A stretch of DNA of 64,000 nt from positions 123,098,543 through 123,162,542 of the forward strand of contig CM043960.1 in assembly GCA_014529385.2 (NCBI GenBank), in the 5' to 3' direction. This DNA is from Adiantum capillus-veneris. Lineage: Eukaryota; Streptophyta; Polypodiopsida; Polypodiales; Pteridaceae. Both the position numbers and the translations under genes were made by a program. Below the pieces are notes generated by a model. The model saw only the letters and a program-made list of their open reading frames with translations. It searched no databases and had not been told where the DNA came from. Below, in pieces: positions 51,116-63,120 of the stretch (positions within the stretch are counted from its first letter, which is position 1; every line of letters starts with the position of its first letter).

Positions 51116-54100
51116 ATGGGTAGTGACGACGATGTGGGGCCGTCCAACCGAAACATCTATCTCTTAACAAGGATCTTATGTCCTTGTAATCAATGCAAAT
51201 ATGGTGTGCAATGGACAAGACACGTTTCTTTGCAGCACGTTCGCAAATTTGGAGAGTTTGATCCATCTATTATAGATCGAGTTGTTGCCAATTATAACTC
51301 ATCGGACTCTGATGCTGGCCAACATGCAGCAATCTTGCAACCCAATAGACGTGTTCACAGGTGAAGCCACAATATGTAGCCTTTGACATCTCAGAGGATG
51401 ATCATGCAGACCACATTCCCAAAGAGGCAATGTTTGAGCTCGAGATCGATGAAATGATAAAGACGATCATGGATTCAGAAAGGCTTATTTGTGATGATAT
51501 GAAAATTGAAGCTGATATGCCATTGTATGATGGAGCACGTGTGTTTAGATTGAAGGCGTTCCTGGTTCTTCTCAACATGTAGGCAAAGTTTGGATAGAGT
51601 GACACTAGCGTCACAACATTTTTCAGGTGATCTATTACAATGTGTTTACTTCAATAAAAAACTCTAGATGTATAATGAGCTGATAGATTACTTACACAAG
51701 TGTACTGTATTTTTTTTGCTGTGTAGATTGCTCAAAGAGAACATACTGCCAGCAGCTGATAATGTGATGCCAGATTCCAGAGAGGAAGCAAGAAAAATCT
51801 TGCAAAACTTGGGGATGGATTACAATTCGATTCACGCTTGTCCCAACGACTGCATTTTTTTCAGAGGGAAATACATAGACATGGAGAAGTTTCCAAAATG
51901 TGATTCCGAGAGATATTGAGTAGATCTCCACGAACAAAAAATTCCACAAAAGATTTTGCGACAATTTTCTCTACTTCTTTGCATCAAGCATTTCTTCGAA
52001 TGTAAGTCCATGGCCGCTCTAGCATCATCGCACGAGGAGAATAGATCTTCGGATGGTGTGCTACGGATTCCTGCAAATTGCGTAGCCTGGAAACATATAG
52101 ATGATACATGGCTGGATTTTGTCAGGGAAGTTCGAAATTTGCGCATAGGCCTGGCTATGGGTGGCATAAATCCATTTGGTCAGAGATCAACATCTTACAA
52201 TGTATGGCCTGTTGTCGTCCTCAACTACAACATTCCCGCGTGGTTGACTACCAAGAAGGGGCACCTGTTTCTAAGCTTGATTGTGCCGGGGCGGTATACG
52301 TGAAGAATATGGATGTGTATCTTTGTCCACTATTGGAAGAGCTACAACAATTGTGGATTGGAATAGAAGTGGCGGAGATGAGCCGATACATAGGTCGCTG
52401 GAATGCTTTGATCAAAGGCATTTTAATGTGGACCATGCATGACTATCTCGGACTAACAAAATGGTTAGGTGATTTACACTCAAACTCAAACACTATAAAC
52501 CTTGGTTTTTCTCAAGCTTATCTATTGTCATGTGTATACATGCAGGGCTTGAAACAAGCGGATATATAGCATGTGTCACATGTGGACCTAGACTTAATGC
52601 ACGTCGGACGCCCTCATTGAAGAAGCAAACCTACAAAGGCCATCAAGTGTATCTTCTAGAGAATCATGAGTTACGTGATGATTTTTTGGGAAGAGAGCCA
52701 CCGAGGATGTCTACACAAGCATGGTTAGAATAGAAGAAGATGTGTGATGACGGTTTGCCTCCAGGGATGAAGAGAATCTCTATATGGTACGAGTTACCAT
52801 ATTGGCTCAGACTCATGATCAATCACTTGTTCGATCCAATGCACATATTCAAGAATGTGGGTAATCTGCTGTGGGACCATCTGACCCGCAAGAAAGATAC
52901 TTTGGGAGCCAGAGTTGACCTTAGAAATGTGGATCATATGGAGCAATATTGGCCGCAGACAGCACCCGATGGATCGATAAAACTCCCGAAGGCGCCATGG
53001 ATTTTGACAGGGCCCAAGAATGCAAAGTAAAAAAGACCATTCGATCTGTGCGAACCCCAACTGGTGTAATGCACTCGCTCCAAACATGTTTCACTAAAGA
53101 AGGGAAGCTTACTGGTTTGAAGTCACACGACTGGCATAAAATGTGTAAGATATGTTTAAAGTGGAATATATCATAGTGGGGATTGTGTAGCAAATTTGTG
53201 TGTGGACTTTAATATCATTGCCAAACGTGTTTTGCAGTTTATTTTACCGATGGCCATTAAGGGATGTTTGTCTCGTGACCACCGTAACACAATCTACAAA
53301 CTTGCGGAGTTAGTGCAATGGATCTCACAAAGGAAGATCAATGTAGACTCCATACCATTCACCAAACTAAATGCTACGGAGGTTCTGTGCATGTTTGAGA
53401 AACACTTTCCTACCACCATGCTAACCATCCAGGTGCATCTTCTTGTTAACATAGTTGATGAGGTGGAAATAGATGGCTCAGTACATTCCAGATGGATGTT
53501 CTTTTTAGAACGTTTCATGAAAACGCTCAGGGATATGTGCGTCAGAAGGCACGTTCGGAGGGTAGCATGGTAAAAGGTTGGCTGGTATCAAAGTCCCTAG
53601 TTTACATTGAAGAGTGGCTAGACGGATTTGATAGAGCCTAAGACACGCTATGACGAACCATAGATGATGAGTGCATATCCAGGATTGTCATGTGCAATTT
53701 TGATGTTGAGAAGAAGATCACAGAAGATCTAGAGGCTAAAATCAATCAATTCTGCATGATTCCCAATCTAGTGATGCAAAGGTAGATTTCACAATACGAG
53801 GATGCAAAGCAAGAGCGACAAAGGGCACGAATCGAGTGGAGACGAGGAAGACGACCACCGATGCATTATTCGGCGGGTTTGGAGAGCCTACCAACATTCA
53901 TGAGCTTAATATGGTTGCACAACCAATTGAAAAGAGCATAACAATGCGGTGAAGAAGTGAGTGAGGAGGAGTGGGAGTACTCTTGGGGTTTCGCGACCAA
54001 CGTAAGTTTGTAATGTACGACTAGCGACTTTCTAGATGTTTGAACGGCCACTCATAATCTTTGTTGGTTGTAGTATAAGTCATACACAGGAGCATGGTGT

Positions 54101-54822
54101 AAAGGTCGACATTTTAGGATGGAACGGATCAACAAAAAGCGTTTTACACAAGATTGTGGAATCATGGACAAATTTGAACAGTTTAGTCGACGACGGTCCT
54201 CTGATGCAGATCTTGTGGTGGCTGAACTCACCTACTTCGGCACGCTACAAGAGATTTTGAGGATCGATTTTAGAGGATTTTTTTGTGGACTTGTCGAGCT
54301 GCAATGATTTAAGATAAACATGGACGGTCATAACACTACTGTGTGCAGAGGAGAGTATGGTTCCCTCGAGGTGGATTCGACTAAAAAATGGACCGACCTA
54401 AGAGACACTTTCGTACTACTTGAGCATTGTGAACAAGTAAGTCTGTAAATATTTAACATCCAATTTTAGAAGTTATGTGCCTGGAAGCACTTAAGTAAGT
54501 TATGTGGCTCTGACAGGTGATATTTCATCCTACAAAGTCTGCATCAAATTGGTGGTACATCATAGACGTAGCCCCTCATAGTGCACGGACTTATGAGGGC
54601 TATCATGTGCCAACCACAACGGCATCAATGGAGGAGATCGAAGAGGATGCTCATTCAGAAGCCGTTGAGGTGGTGCTAGACGAGCATCAAGCTGCTACTG
54701 TCTATGGGGTGGATGTAGAGGATCTACAAAATGAAACAGAGGACAATTGCCTAAATGGAGAGCTCTATATAGACATAGGTAGTTATGCTAAGCTATGCGA
54801 GGATGAGAGAGAGACCTCTTAA
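51116..54822 (+). pseudogene. CACTA transposase TNP2-type (Transpos_assoc, Transposase_21, DUF4218, DUF4216)
   Basis: The ATG at 51116 opens a Transposase-associated domain (CPCNQCKYG motif). 51740-51918 gives LLKENILPAADNVMPDS and HACPNDCIFFRG, with a C-D-S-ERY knuckle, the N-terminal Transposase_21 block. 52130-52450 gives RIGLAMGGINPFG, YNIPAWLTTKKGH, MDVYLCPLLEELQQLW and ILMWTMHDY. 52560 onward has a YIACVTCGPRL knuckle, and 52830-52900 has LFDPMHIFKNVGNLLWDHL. DUF4218 lies at 53270-53530 (NATEVLCMFEKHFPTTMLTI and LVNIVDEVEIDGSVHSRWMF). DUF4216 lies at 54320-54600 (WWYIIDVAPHSARTYEG). Introns and a few stops or frameshifts (for example before 52741) separate the pieces. It is better preserved than the minus-strand relic at 19739-22760. 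Confidence 0.85.
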
Positions 54823-54849
54823 ATCCATAAACATTGTATTTGAACACTT

Positions 54850-55142
54850 TTGCTCGGTTTTATAATATATGTTGTATTCACATGGCTTTTTGTATATTCT
54901 TGTCTATATGCTATACTTGAGAAATTTAAATTTTGTTTAATTGTCATTGCTTACACTCCAAGCCGAAGGAGTTCTCAAAGGGCGGACAGATCTTTCTCTT
55001 CTAACAAAGAAGTAGGAAGCGTGCATCGCCTCTCGCTAAGGTTTAATTTGAAGCCGGATTGAACTCCTCGTCTCGCAGGAATCCCTCCCCCTTTATGAGC
55101 TCTCTCTCTCTCTCTCTACATGGGAATCTCTCTACACAAGAA

Positions 55143-55186
<44 letters not shown>

Positions 55187-55300
55187 CCCCCCCCCCCCCT
55201 AGGAATCCCTCCCCCTATTATCTATAGTATAGATTATAGCTTGTCCATATTTTCTTCTCGATTCAATATTAAGATTAAATTTTTGTGTGTTTAATGCAGG
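54850..55300. repeat. Intergenic DNA with CT microsatellites and a C-run
   Basis: (CT)n lies at about 55098-55118 and 55147-55184, followed by 16 C (55184-55199). The repeated phrase AGGAATCCCTCCCCCT flanks the tract. No gene. Confidence 0.85.
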
Positions 55301-55301
55301 T

Positions 55302-56640
55302 ATGGATGATCATGAGTTTCTTTCTTCTTTGTCACCCTGACAGAGGAGGTGGTACGAGGAGCATCATTACTCTAGAGTACCATCATGTTGTTCCACTCCT
55401 TCAGTGTCTCCCTCTGTTTTAGAGAATTCAACACGCTCCAAAGTTTCGGGGTCGACGAGACGATCTTCACACTCTTCTAGGTACCAATGCTCTAGTGGTG
55501 GTGATGGTGGTTGCTGTGGGGATGCCGCTGTTGATGCTTCATTCCCGCCTCATGTTCGACGAGTCTCTTTACCTTCCCCTTCTTTTCCCGCCCCCATACC
55601 AGCCACGACATCGCCATCTATGCTAGGTTTTGCGCGGCTATTGGTTGTTCCTGGCTACACGCCACTAACTACTCCTCCGGGAGTCACCCTAGTCGACACT
55701 CCTCGCTTCCGGGCCTAGATTCCAGTGGGACACCTGATGTCCGTACGCCCATCGAGATGCCGCAAGAGACACCACTCGAGACCCCTGCCAAGACACCTAG
55801 GTTAATGCGTCATAGGCGAGAGGGCTTGTCGTACTCGATCAACATCAGCGGCGGCGGCCTCATCTTGGATGACGAAGACAAGAAGGTGATTTTGCACATG
55901 TGCGGTCTTTGCTCTCAGGTGTTTTGACACTACATACTAAACACCTGGTGTGAAGTGCCAAATGAATTAAAAGATAGAGTCATCAGCATGCTGCATGACA
56001 AGTTTCATGTGTCAAGTCGGGATGAGTGCTTTAATGAAGACCTGATGAAGGTTTGAATGCGCAAATACTACAAGCACAAGCGTTTTGAAGTACAAAAAGC
56101 AATAAAGCATGGGTGGAACATACCAGATTGGCTGGCCAAAGAAGATTGGAAGAATGTGAAGCAAGAAGTACGCAAGAATTCTGACAATTAGAGGCAACAA
56201 AAAGAGGCATCCAAAGCGCGAGTAGAGGTAGGGAGCTCACACCACTTGGTGAGCGGCAAGTGGGCATCATTTGAGGCCGATTTTGTAAGTTTTTTGTATT
56301 GCTCTTTAGGTTTGGTAGTTAAGTCTATTTGTACTTTTAAATTCTAACATAATGTATTATTTGTATGTTTTGAACAGTGGTCGATGACAAAACGTAACCT
56401 CACACCGTACGAACGCGAGTATGCAGACATAAAGGGATTAAACGCTTTGATGGACATTCTCAAATCTCACGGTGGCATGGTTAGTATTTCACTTTACTCT
56501 TTTACATTTGTTGTATTTTAATGATAAGCTAAGAAAATAGATAGTTTTGTAATTATATGTTTATACTTACAGAAAGTCTTATTTTTTTCTGCAAAATCCG
56601 ATAGATACGCCGCTTGGACGCGATGAGACATCTGATTAGA
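55302..56640 (+). pseudogene. CACTA second ORF (plant transposase Ptta/En/Spm-like, Transposase_24 type)
   Basis: A splice-acceptor-like TAATGCAG precedes MDDHEFLSSLSP, then a TGA. A Ser/Gly/Pro-rich segment follows in another phase (55404-55718). The conserved part reads DDEDKKVILHMCGLCSQVF (about 55870-55925), then a stop, YILNTWCEVPNELKDRVISM, FNEDLMKV and MRKYYKHKRFEVQKAI, and IPDWLAKEDWKNVKQEVRKN (to about 56190). KWASFEADF precedes a GTAAG donor at 56285. A last exon has NLTPYEREYADIKGLNALMD. This order (K-x-I-W...KF, R-x-YR, P-W-L-x-W...R) fits the Transposase_24 family that accompanies TNP2. Its role in transposition is accessory DNA binding in known relatives. At least four stops. 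Confidence 0.65.
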
Positions 56641-57104
56641 CAACGTCAGTCTAGCCATAGCCAGATAGCATTAGTTTTATTTTATCATAGCATGTATAAT
56701 GAGATGACGTGTATATGTCTTTTTGTAACTATTGAAAAACAATGTATTTTTCACATAATGACAATTGTGTTGTAACTATTAAATTTGCAATGCTTAACAG
56801 TCAAGTGATTTTTCCTATGATGTCTATATTTATCATTGATTTACTTTCATCATAGTTCACTTTCGTCCAATTACTTTTGTCAGTTTGTGTCTTTATTTTG
56901 CAAACAATATTGTGCATGATGGAGTAAATTGTTATATTGTCTTGTGGGTGACTACTTTGGGTCTATATCTTGCACTTTCTTTCAAAGGTAAATCTGGGCT
57001 TATCTGGGATTCATTTAGGTTTATTCTATTATGAAAACATTCAATATGGTTGAGGAGTGGCATAGAATTCAATACCCTGTCACCCAAATCTTTTTACTCT
57101 CGGG
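56641..57104. other. 3' non-coding part of the CACTA element
   Basis: AT-rich sequence between the second ORF and the subterminal repeats. Nothing else was recognised. Confidence 0.5.
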
Positions 57105-57339
57105 CATCGCTATAAGCGTCTCTATATAAGGTTCTGCAACATTGCTATAAGCGTCGCTACAGAAGGAGTGTACTCGTAGCTATAACCATCACTATAGGCG
57201 TCGATATATAGCGGCAGTCATAGCGATGTTCCTGTAGCGTCGCTTTTAGCGACGATCTTAGAGATGCCGCAGATTAAAAAGCCCCAATGTATTTTTGTTG
57301 CTAAAAGCAACACAAGTACACATAACCTCTTGTAGTGCA
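57105..57339. repeat. CACTA right subterminal repeats and terminus
   Basis: GCTATAAGCGTC, TAGCTATAACC, ATAGGCGTCGATATA, TAGCGATG and GTAGCGTCGCTTTTAGCGACG form direct and inverted copies, binding sites for transposase in known CACTA elements. The last 30 bases end CATAACCTCTTGTAGTG. A hairpin GTTGCTAAAAGCAAC lies at 57297-57311. CAA follows as the possible 3-bp target site. Confidence 0.8.
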
Positions 57340-57342
57340 ACC

Positions 57343-57960
57343 AGTTAGAGAATCCTTCAGTACATCTGATGCAGCAAGGGCATACAACTGCGAGAAATCC
57401 AGAGCAAGGAAGAGGGCAACAAAGATAGAATCAGGACTACCATTGTTATAATCGTGGAGAGGAAGGCCATGGCATGTACTACTATCCTCATTCAAGAAGG
57501 CAGAACTTCAATAGAGGAGTACGACAGAATCATATTTCTCCACCAAGGGCGAGGCCACTACCACCTAGGCAACCGGAGCCAATTCCACCAATCCAAATCC
57601 TTTGACTACCCCTACAACCACCACCACTACGACAACCTCTCATTCCACCTCTACCTCTAGCACCTCCTAGAAACCAAGTAGTGACTGTCATCAGTCTTGA
57701 AGCTAAGGGAAAGGGGAAGGTAGAAGAGCATGTCAAAGAGAAGGACAAAAGATAAGGAAAAGTAGAAGAAGTGGATGCCATGGGAGTGAAGCGCGCTAGG
57801 CACGAAGAGGCCTCTCAAAGGGAGGAAAAGATGGAAGGAAAAGGAGAGTTTAGCAAGCATGCTTTTAAGCCTTTGTGGAAGTATGCTAAACCATATGACC
57901 TAGTTTAAGATTTTTTGATACATGGTCTAAAAATAACCTAGCCCCAATTACTCCATCTTG
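57343..57960 (+). pseudogene. Gag C-terminal remnant with decayed zinc knuckle
   Basis: One frame reads HCYNRGEEGHGMYYYPHSRR from about 57440. It is a CCHC knuckle with the second and last Cys replaced by Arg and Tyr. A Pro-rich linker (PPRARPLPPRQPEPIPP), a basic KGKGKVEEHVKEKDK segment and HAFKPLWKYAKPYDLV follow. Single stops interrupt it near 57603 and 57752. Loss of the zinc ligands indicates no selection. Confidence 0.6.
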
Positions 57961-57968
57961 TACCAAGG

Positions 57969-58610
57969 ATGAGGATACAATGGACGAAGATGGTAAGTAC
58001 TAGAAAGTCAAGACCAAGGATAGCTGAGGCTATCTCTGGGAGGAATCTAGACGATATCCTACGTATCATGGATGCCCACATCAAGGGACAACGTATTTCA
58101 AACATCTACATAGATGGTGGCGCACAAATATGCGTCACGAGTGAGAAAATGATGCACCCTCTAGGTCTAGAGGTAAGTAGGCCGGCACCCTGCCGAGCTA
58201 AAATGGCAAATAACGTCAAAGTGAAGTGCGTAGGCATTATGAATACAGTCAAGGTAAATTTATTCAACACGGAAGTGGAGGTAGAAATTTTTGTCATGCC
58301 ATACAAAGGGGAGGGCTACCCTATCATTCTCAGAAGACCTTGGCTCATGGCTATGGAGGCTAAGCAAGACTGGAGCACCGGAATGATCCAGATGAAGGAT
58401 GCTAAAGGAAAGCCCATATTCTACAACATGAAGACTGGTAAAAAATGCAACATGATCTTGGAGGCATTCGAAGATGAATTCACTAGTGACTCTTGGACCA
58501 CCTCGGGAGAAGAGATGACAACAACTGAGGAGAGTGATAGTAGCATCGAAGTGATGGGAGTCATTCTTAGAGATCCAAAGAGATTGACACAGTCTGAAGC
58601 ACCACCATAG
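57969..58610 (+). CDS. Gypsy aspartic protease region
   Basis: A 213-codon frame. NIYIDGGAQICVTSEKMMHP is the retropepsin active-site region with D-G-G replacing the usual D-S/T-G. IFVMPYKGEGYPIILRRPWL is the flap and I-L-G-R-PW-equivalent block typical of Tat/Athila proteases. An acidic Thr/Ser/Glu tail (about residues 170-205) precedes the RT. It is open but follows a broken gag. Confidence 0.75.
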   Translation: MRIQWTKMVSTRKSRPRIAEAISGRNLDDILRIMDAHIKGQRISNIYIDGGAQICVTSEKMMHPLGLEVSRPAPCRAKMANNVKVKCVGIMNTVKVNLFNTEVEVEIFVMPYKGEGYPIILRRPWLMAMEAKQDWSTGMIQMKDAKGKPIFYNMKTGKKCNMILEAFEDEFTSDSWTTSGEEMTTTEESDSSIEVMGVILRDPKRLTQSEAPP

Positions 58611-58689
58611 AACCAAGAGGGACCATTAGGTACGCAACCCTTGGTGGATACGAGTAAGTTACATCGGATACTCTCCAATGAGTTAGCTA

Positions 58690-59700
58690 GTGAAGAGACA
58701 AGAGTACATCTCTATGCTGGGTAACTTCAGCACACTTTTCATTCATGGTTACGACAAGATCACATGCATCACAGTGGTACAACACTTCATAAGACTCAAG
58801 AAAGGAATTAAGCCTATAGTGCAAAGGCCTCGAAGGCTTGGGATAATTCAAAAAGAGGCATCGCTCAAAGAGGTAAGGAATTTGCTATAGGCAGTTTTCA
58901 TTTACCCCGTCAAAGACTCAGAGTGGGTCTCTCCGGTGGTAGTCATGCCAAAGAAGAACGGTAAGTGGAGAGTTTGTGTAGACTACAAACCTCTCAATGC
59001 ACTAACAAAGAGGTATCATTTTCCCCTCCCATTCCAAGACAAGATTCTCAACAACATAGCAGGTCACGAGTGCTACACAGTATGTGATAGCTACTCAGGC
59101 TACTTCCAGATTAGCATTGCAGAAGAAGACCAAGAAAAGACAACCTTCATAACACCATGGGGATGTTTTGCTTACAGAGTGATGCCTTTTGGCCTCACAT
59201 TCCAACGCTATGTGAATTTTGTCTTCTAGCCATACTTTTGTAATTCAATACGGGATCATAGATGATTTTTGCATCTACAGCTCTCGCTCCCTCCATTTGA
59301 CCAAGGTCTATGATGGCCTCGCTAGGTTGCAAACCTTGGGTAGCCAGCTTAATATAGATAAGTGTCACATTGGTGAAAGCAAGGTCACTCTTATTAGCCA
59401 TGTAATTTCAAAAAAAGGGATTGAGGCTGACCCACAAGCAAGGTTCAAGCTTTAGTGTCTTTATCATCACCCACAACAACTAAGAAATTGGTCTCTTTCC
59501 TTTAGAAGGTGAGGTATTTGAGCAGGTTCATTCACTTTCTCTCTCAAGTGGTTCTCCCTTTACAAAAAGTCACCCATAGAGATGTCTTCCTATGGAGTTA
59601 TTAAAATGAGCGACAGTTCAACGAAGTAAAATAGAACGTAGCTTCACTTCCCATCATTGCACCCCCTAGATGGGATGAGCCATTTTATGTTAAACCCAGT
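58690..59700 (+). pseudogene. Gypsy reverse transcriptase (Tat-like)
   Basis: The frame gives VQHFIRLKKGIKPIVQRPRR, then after a stop near 58888 VVMPKKNGKWRVCVDYKPLN. CDSYSGYFQISIAEEDQEKT and FAYRVMPFGL follow. A frameshift near 59225 leads to a frame with IDDFCIYSSRSLHLTKVYDG (Y-x-DD-equivalent catalytic pair at about 59259-59264). GLARLQTLGSQLNIDKCHIG and SHVISKKGIEADP complete the palm and thumb. SGYFQI and DD-F-CIYS are Tat/Athila style. It is broken at several points. Confidence 0.8.
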
Positions 59701-60080
59701 GTAGGAAGTGATACATTTGGGTCCATACTAATGGAGAAGGAGCCCCAAACCTCTTTCATGCGTCCTATCTACTTATCTAGTTGCGTCATGACCCATCAGA
59801 AAAAGGATTCACCACAGTAGAGCACATGGTGCTTGAATTGATGTTTGCCACTACAAAGTTCTGCTCTTATCTATTGCCTAGACCCTTTGTAATTCTAGCA
59901 ATGGAAGAAGTCTTTCCGTATGTAATGCAACACATGGATGTCTCATCTAGAATCTCTAAGTGTCTCATTAGATTACAAGAGTTTGATTACACTTTGCAAG
60001 TGGAGAATTCCACCAGAGGTAGTCCAGCAGGTATTCTTACTCATAGTCACTATGAGAAGAAGCTAAAGGTCAACACATAA
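59640..60080 (+). pseudogene. RT-linked RNase H region (degenerate)
   Basis: Pieces in shifting frames: PIIAPPRWDEPFYVKPSVGS near 59660, FTTVEHMVLELMFATTKFCS near 59810, then RISKCLIRLQEFDYTLQVEN. These correspond to the start, middle (E-R-x-AL-like) and tail of gypsy RNase H. Confidence 0.65.
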
Positions 60081-60139
60081 GGAAAAGGAGTGACACCAAT
60101 GGTGAAAGTTCCTAAGATAGAAGGAACCCACTCTCTTTT

Positions 60140-60540
60140 CTTTGGCGGAGCTTACAAAAGGACAGTGGACTAGGCTACAGTTGGCATCATCATTTTCAAT
60201 GAGAAAAGGGGAAAGGTCTTCTCTACTCGGTAACTACTACACTCCCATCCAACAACGAGGCAGAGTATGTGGCCCTAATTATTGGATTAGGACAATGTGT
60301 TTTGCAAGGGGTTCGGCACCTACATGTGTTTTGCAATGCGATGCTCTTGATAAAGCAAATAAATGGCACTTGGGTTTCAAATCGGGTTTTGCTTGGCCAA
60401 TTACGCCAAGTTAAGGATTTTTAAAGAAAGTTTGAAGCAATGGAGTTACTTCATGTCCCTAGGGAAAAAAATCAAGAAGCAGATGCTCTAGCCAAGGAAA
60501 GAATACAAGGTGAACGTTCCCATAGGAGAAATCAAAATGA
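60140..60540 (+). pseudogene. Second (archaeal-type) RNase H region, Tat hallmark
   Basis: FGGAYKRTVD near 60140, TVGIIIFNEKRGKVFS, and then, in phase, SNNEAEYVALIIGLGQCVLQ (60250-60310). GVRHLHVFCNAMLLIKQING and a closing PREKNQEADALAKE near 60460-60500 follow. N-N-E-A-E-Y and the D/N-x-L-I-K-Q block are diagnostic of the extra RNase H of Tat elements. Stops and frameshifts are frequent. Confidence 0.75.
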
Positions 60541-60682
60541 AGCTGCCCCTCTTTCAGGGTAGCAATGCTATGCCTGATATCATAAACTTCTTAGACACAA
60601 GAGAATGTCTTGAAGAAGATACCAAGGGCTAGAAACAATAGCTTGTCCGAAAGGCAACAAGATACGCCTTATAAACAACACC

Positions 60683-61428
60683 TTGTACTGCAAGGGCAAA
60701 GACCAGATCCTCAAGCGAGTACCAATCTCCAGTGAAATCATGGAGGTGATCTCAAGTTGTCATGATGGTGTTTGCGGCGTCCACTTTTCTCTGGATATTA
60801 CTAGTAGGGAGATTCTAAAGGCAAGATTCTCTTGGCCTAGTCTGAGCAGGATGTGCATGATTGGTGTAAAACATGCAGATCTTGTCAAGTATCTAGTGAT
60901 CGAACACTAACCTATGAGCCACAGACTCCTATGGTCTCATATGGCCCATTTGAGAAGTGAGAAATAGATGCAATTGGTCCTTTACCAAGGGCCTAGTTGG
61001 GTAAACTATACATTCTAGTTGGTGGAGACTACATGACCCGATGGGCGGAAGTAGCAATCACCACACACATTACATCCCAAAAGGTGGTGAAGTTCATATT
61101 TGAGCACATTTCTTACCGCTTTGGTACACCTCTGGAGATAATATCTGATAGTGGACCAGGTTCCAAAGGCGACTTGGTATGAAAAAGCTAGGCATCCCAT
61201 GCCGACACTCAACTCCATACTATCCACAATGCAATGGTCTAGTGGAAAAGGTAAATGGAATGATCTGTAAGATCATCACAAAGCAGGTGAATAACCACAC
61301 AAGTGATTGGAATAAGCATCTCATGGCCGCTCTTTGGGCCTACTGCACAACATTCCAAACATCACTAGGTTTCACCCCTTTCCATTTGGTATATGGAAAA
61401 GAGGCCATTCTACCCATTGAGGTGTAGA
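60683..61428 (+). pseudogene. Gypsy integrase (Tat-like)
   Basis: The N-terminal zinc region reads CHDGVCGVHFSLDITSREIL and FSWPSLSRMC (60749-60852), with the H-x3-H pair partly lost. The core has LYILVGGDYMTRWAEVA (first D, about 61030) and PLEIISDSGPGSKGDL (second D, about 61150). YYPQCNGLVEKVNGMICKII (E, about 61240) and SLGFTPFHLVYGKEAILPIE follow. Stops lie near 60908 and 61000, and there is a frameshift at 61180. Confidence 0.85.
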
Positions 61429-61890
61429 TAGCCAGCTCGCAAGTCATGGCTAGCCAGTTACAACGCCCAATTGCACATCTCCGCAACCACATCCTGGATC
61501 TAAAAAGGCTTTAGCTAGATAGGGAAGGTGTGATCAATTACTATACGACGCAAGCAGATTGACGCCGAGTCACATTCAATCAAGGTCTTGAGAAAAAGGG
61601 TCTGAAGAAAGGCATGTTAGTATTGAGATACGATAACAAATTCGACACTAGGAAAGATAAGAAGTTTCATCCTAGATGGGAAGGGCCATTCATTGTCTAA
61701 AGACGATACACCAGTGGTAGCTACAAATTGATGGAAGCGGATGGTCAAATTTACAAGACCAGAGTCTATGGATGGAGGCTCAAAAGGTACTTCTTAAGGT
61801 TTGATCCAAAGTTCATGGTAGATATTCCAGAGGAGGGAGAACCCTCCAACTTTGCTGCTAGAGAATCAGAAGCAGAGCTAGAGGCATGAA
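61429..61890 (+). pseudogene. Integrase C-terminal domain remnant
   Basis: FHPRWEGPFIV, SGSYKLMEADGQIYKTRVYG and WRLKRYFLRFDPKFMVDIPE (about 61668-61830) form the usual end of Tat integrases (G-P-F, G-x-Y-x-L, NGWRLKxYF). An acidic tail and stop at 61887 follow. Confidence 0.75.
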
Positions 61891-62071
61891 TGCCTCTAGC
61901 CAAAAGGGGAGGGCTAATGATAGTAGCCGGGTTTCAAAGCCCTCGGCCATGGGTACTAACCCCAAAGGGGAGCATTATAATATTTTAAAAAAAAAAAAAG
62001 TTTTCACAGATTGCAGGGCCGCCACCGCCTTCCTCCCCTCTCCCTCTTGCTTGGTGCCGCCACCCTAGGCC

Positions 62072-62072
<1 letters not shown>

Positions 62073-62109
<37 letters not shown>

Positions 62110-62195
62110 CTATGTCAACAGAAGGCGAAATTCAGCTCTCTCTCTCTCTCTGTCTCTCTCTCTTTCCATACACACACACACACACTCACCCTCAC

Positions 62196-62237
<42 letters not shown>

Positions 62238-62346
62238 CAAAATTCATCTCCCACTCTCTTTCCACACACACACACCCCTCAACCCCCCCCCCCCCTCTCT
62301 CTCTCTCTCTCTCGCTCGTTCTATGTCAACAGAAGGCAAAATTCAG

Positions 62347-62411
<65 letters not shown>

Positions 62412-62415
62412 TACA
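62073..62415. repeat. CT and CA microsatellite block within the LTR
   Basis: (CT)n at 62073-62106, 62133-62163, 62197-62236, 62296-62314 and 62345-62374. (CA)n at 62168-62187 and 62375-62412. A C-run at 62284-62295. Confidence 0.95.
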
Positions 62416-63084
62416 TGTACACACACTTACATACACTACACGCATAAGCACACGCACACAATCACATACGCACCAACAACGCACACAGAGGGCACGCACA
62501 AGAAGGAAGGAACCAAAAAAAAAAAGATTACCCATAGACGCATTGACAAAGAAGAAGGACGAAAAACACGCAACGACGACAACAAATCAAAGAATGACGC
62601 CGAAGGCATGCCCCAGCCAGCACCGAAATTGACGGCCGCGCTACACCAACGCACCAGTGAAGCCTACAATTCGATAGCATCTTTGGCACAATGCACTTCC
62701 TTAGTAACATCCGTTGGGTAATTCATTTTTCGTTTTCCAAGCCAAACCTTTGTCAAAACCATTTGTATATTCCACCTCTCTCTAGGTGATGGTCACAAAG
62801 GCCCACGTAGGAGAATATCATTTTCTTATTTTTAAAACAAAGCACCGGTCAACCGTCCGAGACCCAGCTACCTCCTTTGTCTCCCCAACTTAGGTCCCTA
62901 AACCTAATTAGTCTATACTAAACTAAGAATCATGCACCTATAGAAGATCACTGAGAGGTCACTATCACAGACGATTAGCACCTGAAAAAGAAGTCATACA
63001 CACACACACACATAGACTCCAAGGGTCACTACGCATAGGAGTAGGATCTTTGCACACATGAAATTTCCCTAGAGAACACACTAT

Positions 63085-63085
63085 A

Positions 63086-63120
<35 letters not shown>
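63085..63120. repeat. CT microsatellite
   Basis: A pure (CT)n run inside the LTR. Confidence 0.95.

Larger units (their letters stand above)
51116..57339 (+). mobile_element. CACTA (En/Spm-type) DNA transposon, right end defined
   Basis: A TNP2-type transposase gene (51116-54822) is followed on the same strand by a second ORF (55302-56640) and a zone of GCTATAAGCGTCGCTAC-type repeats (57105-57260). The terminus CTTGTAGTG at 57331-57339 is the inverse of CACTACAAG. That order is the standard CACTA plan. The start given here is the first transposase codon, because the left terminus was not found. Confidence 0.8.

Noticed and set aside
62011-62721. 236-codon plus-strand frame rich in Ser-Leu and Thr-His
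   Set aside because: It is a translation of CT and CA microsatellites inside an LTR.
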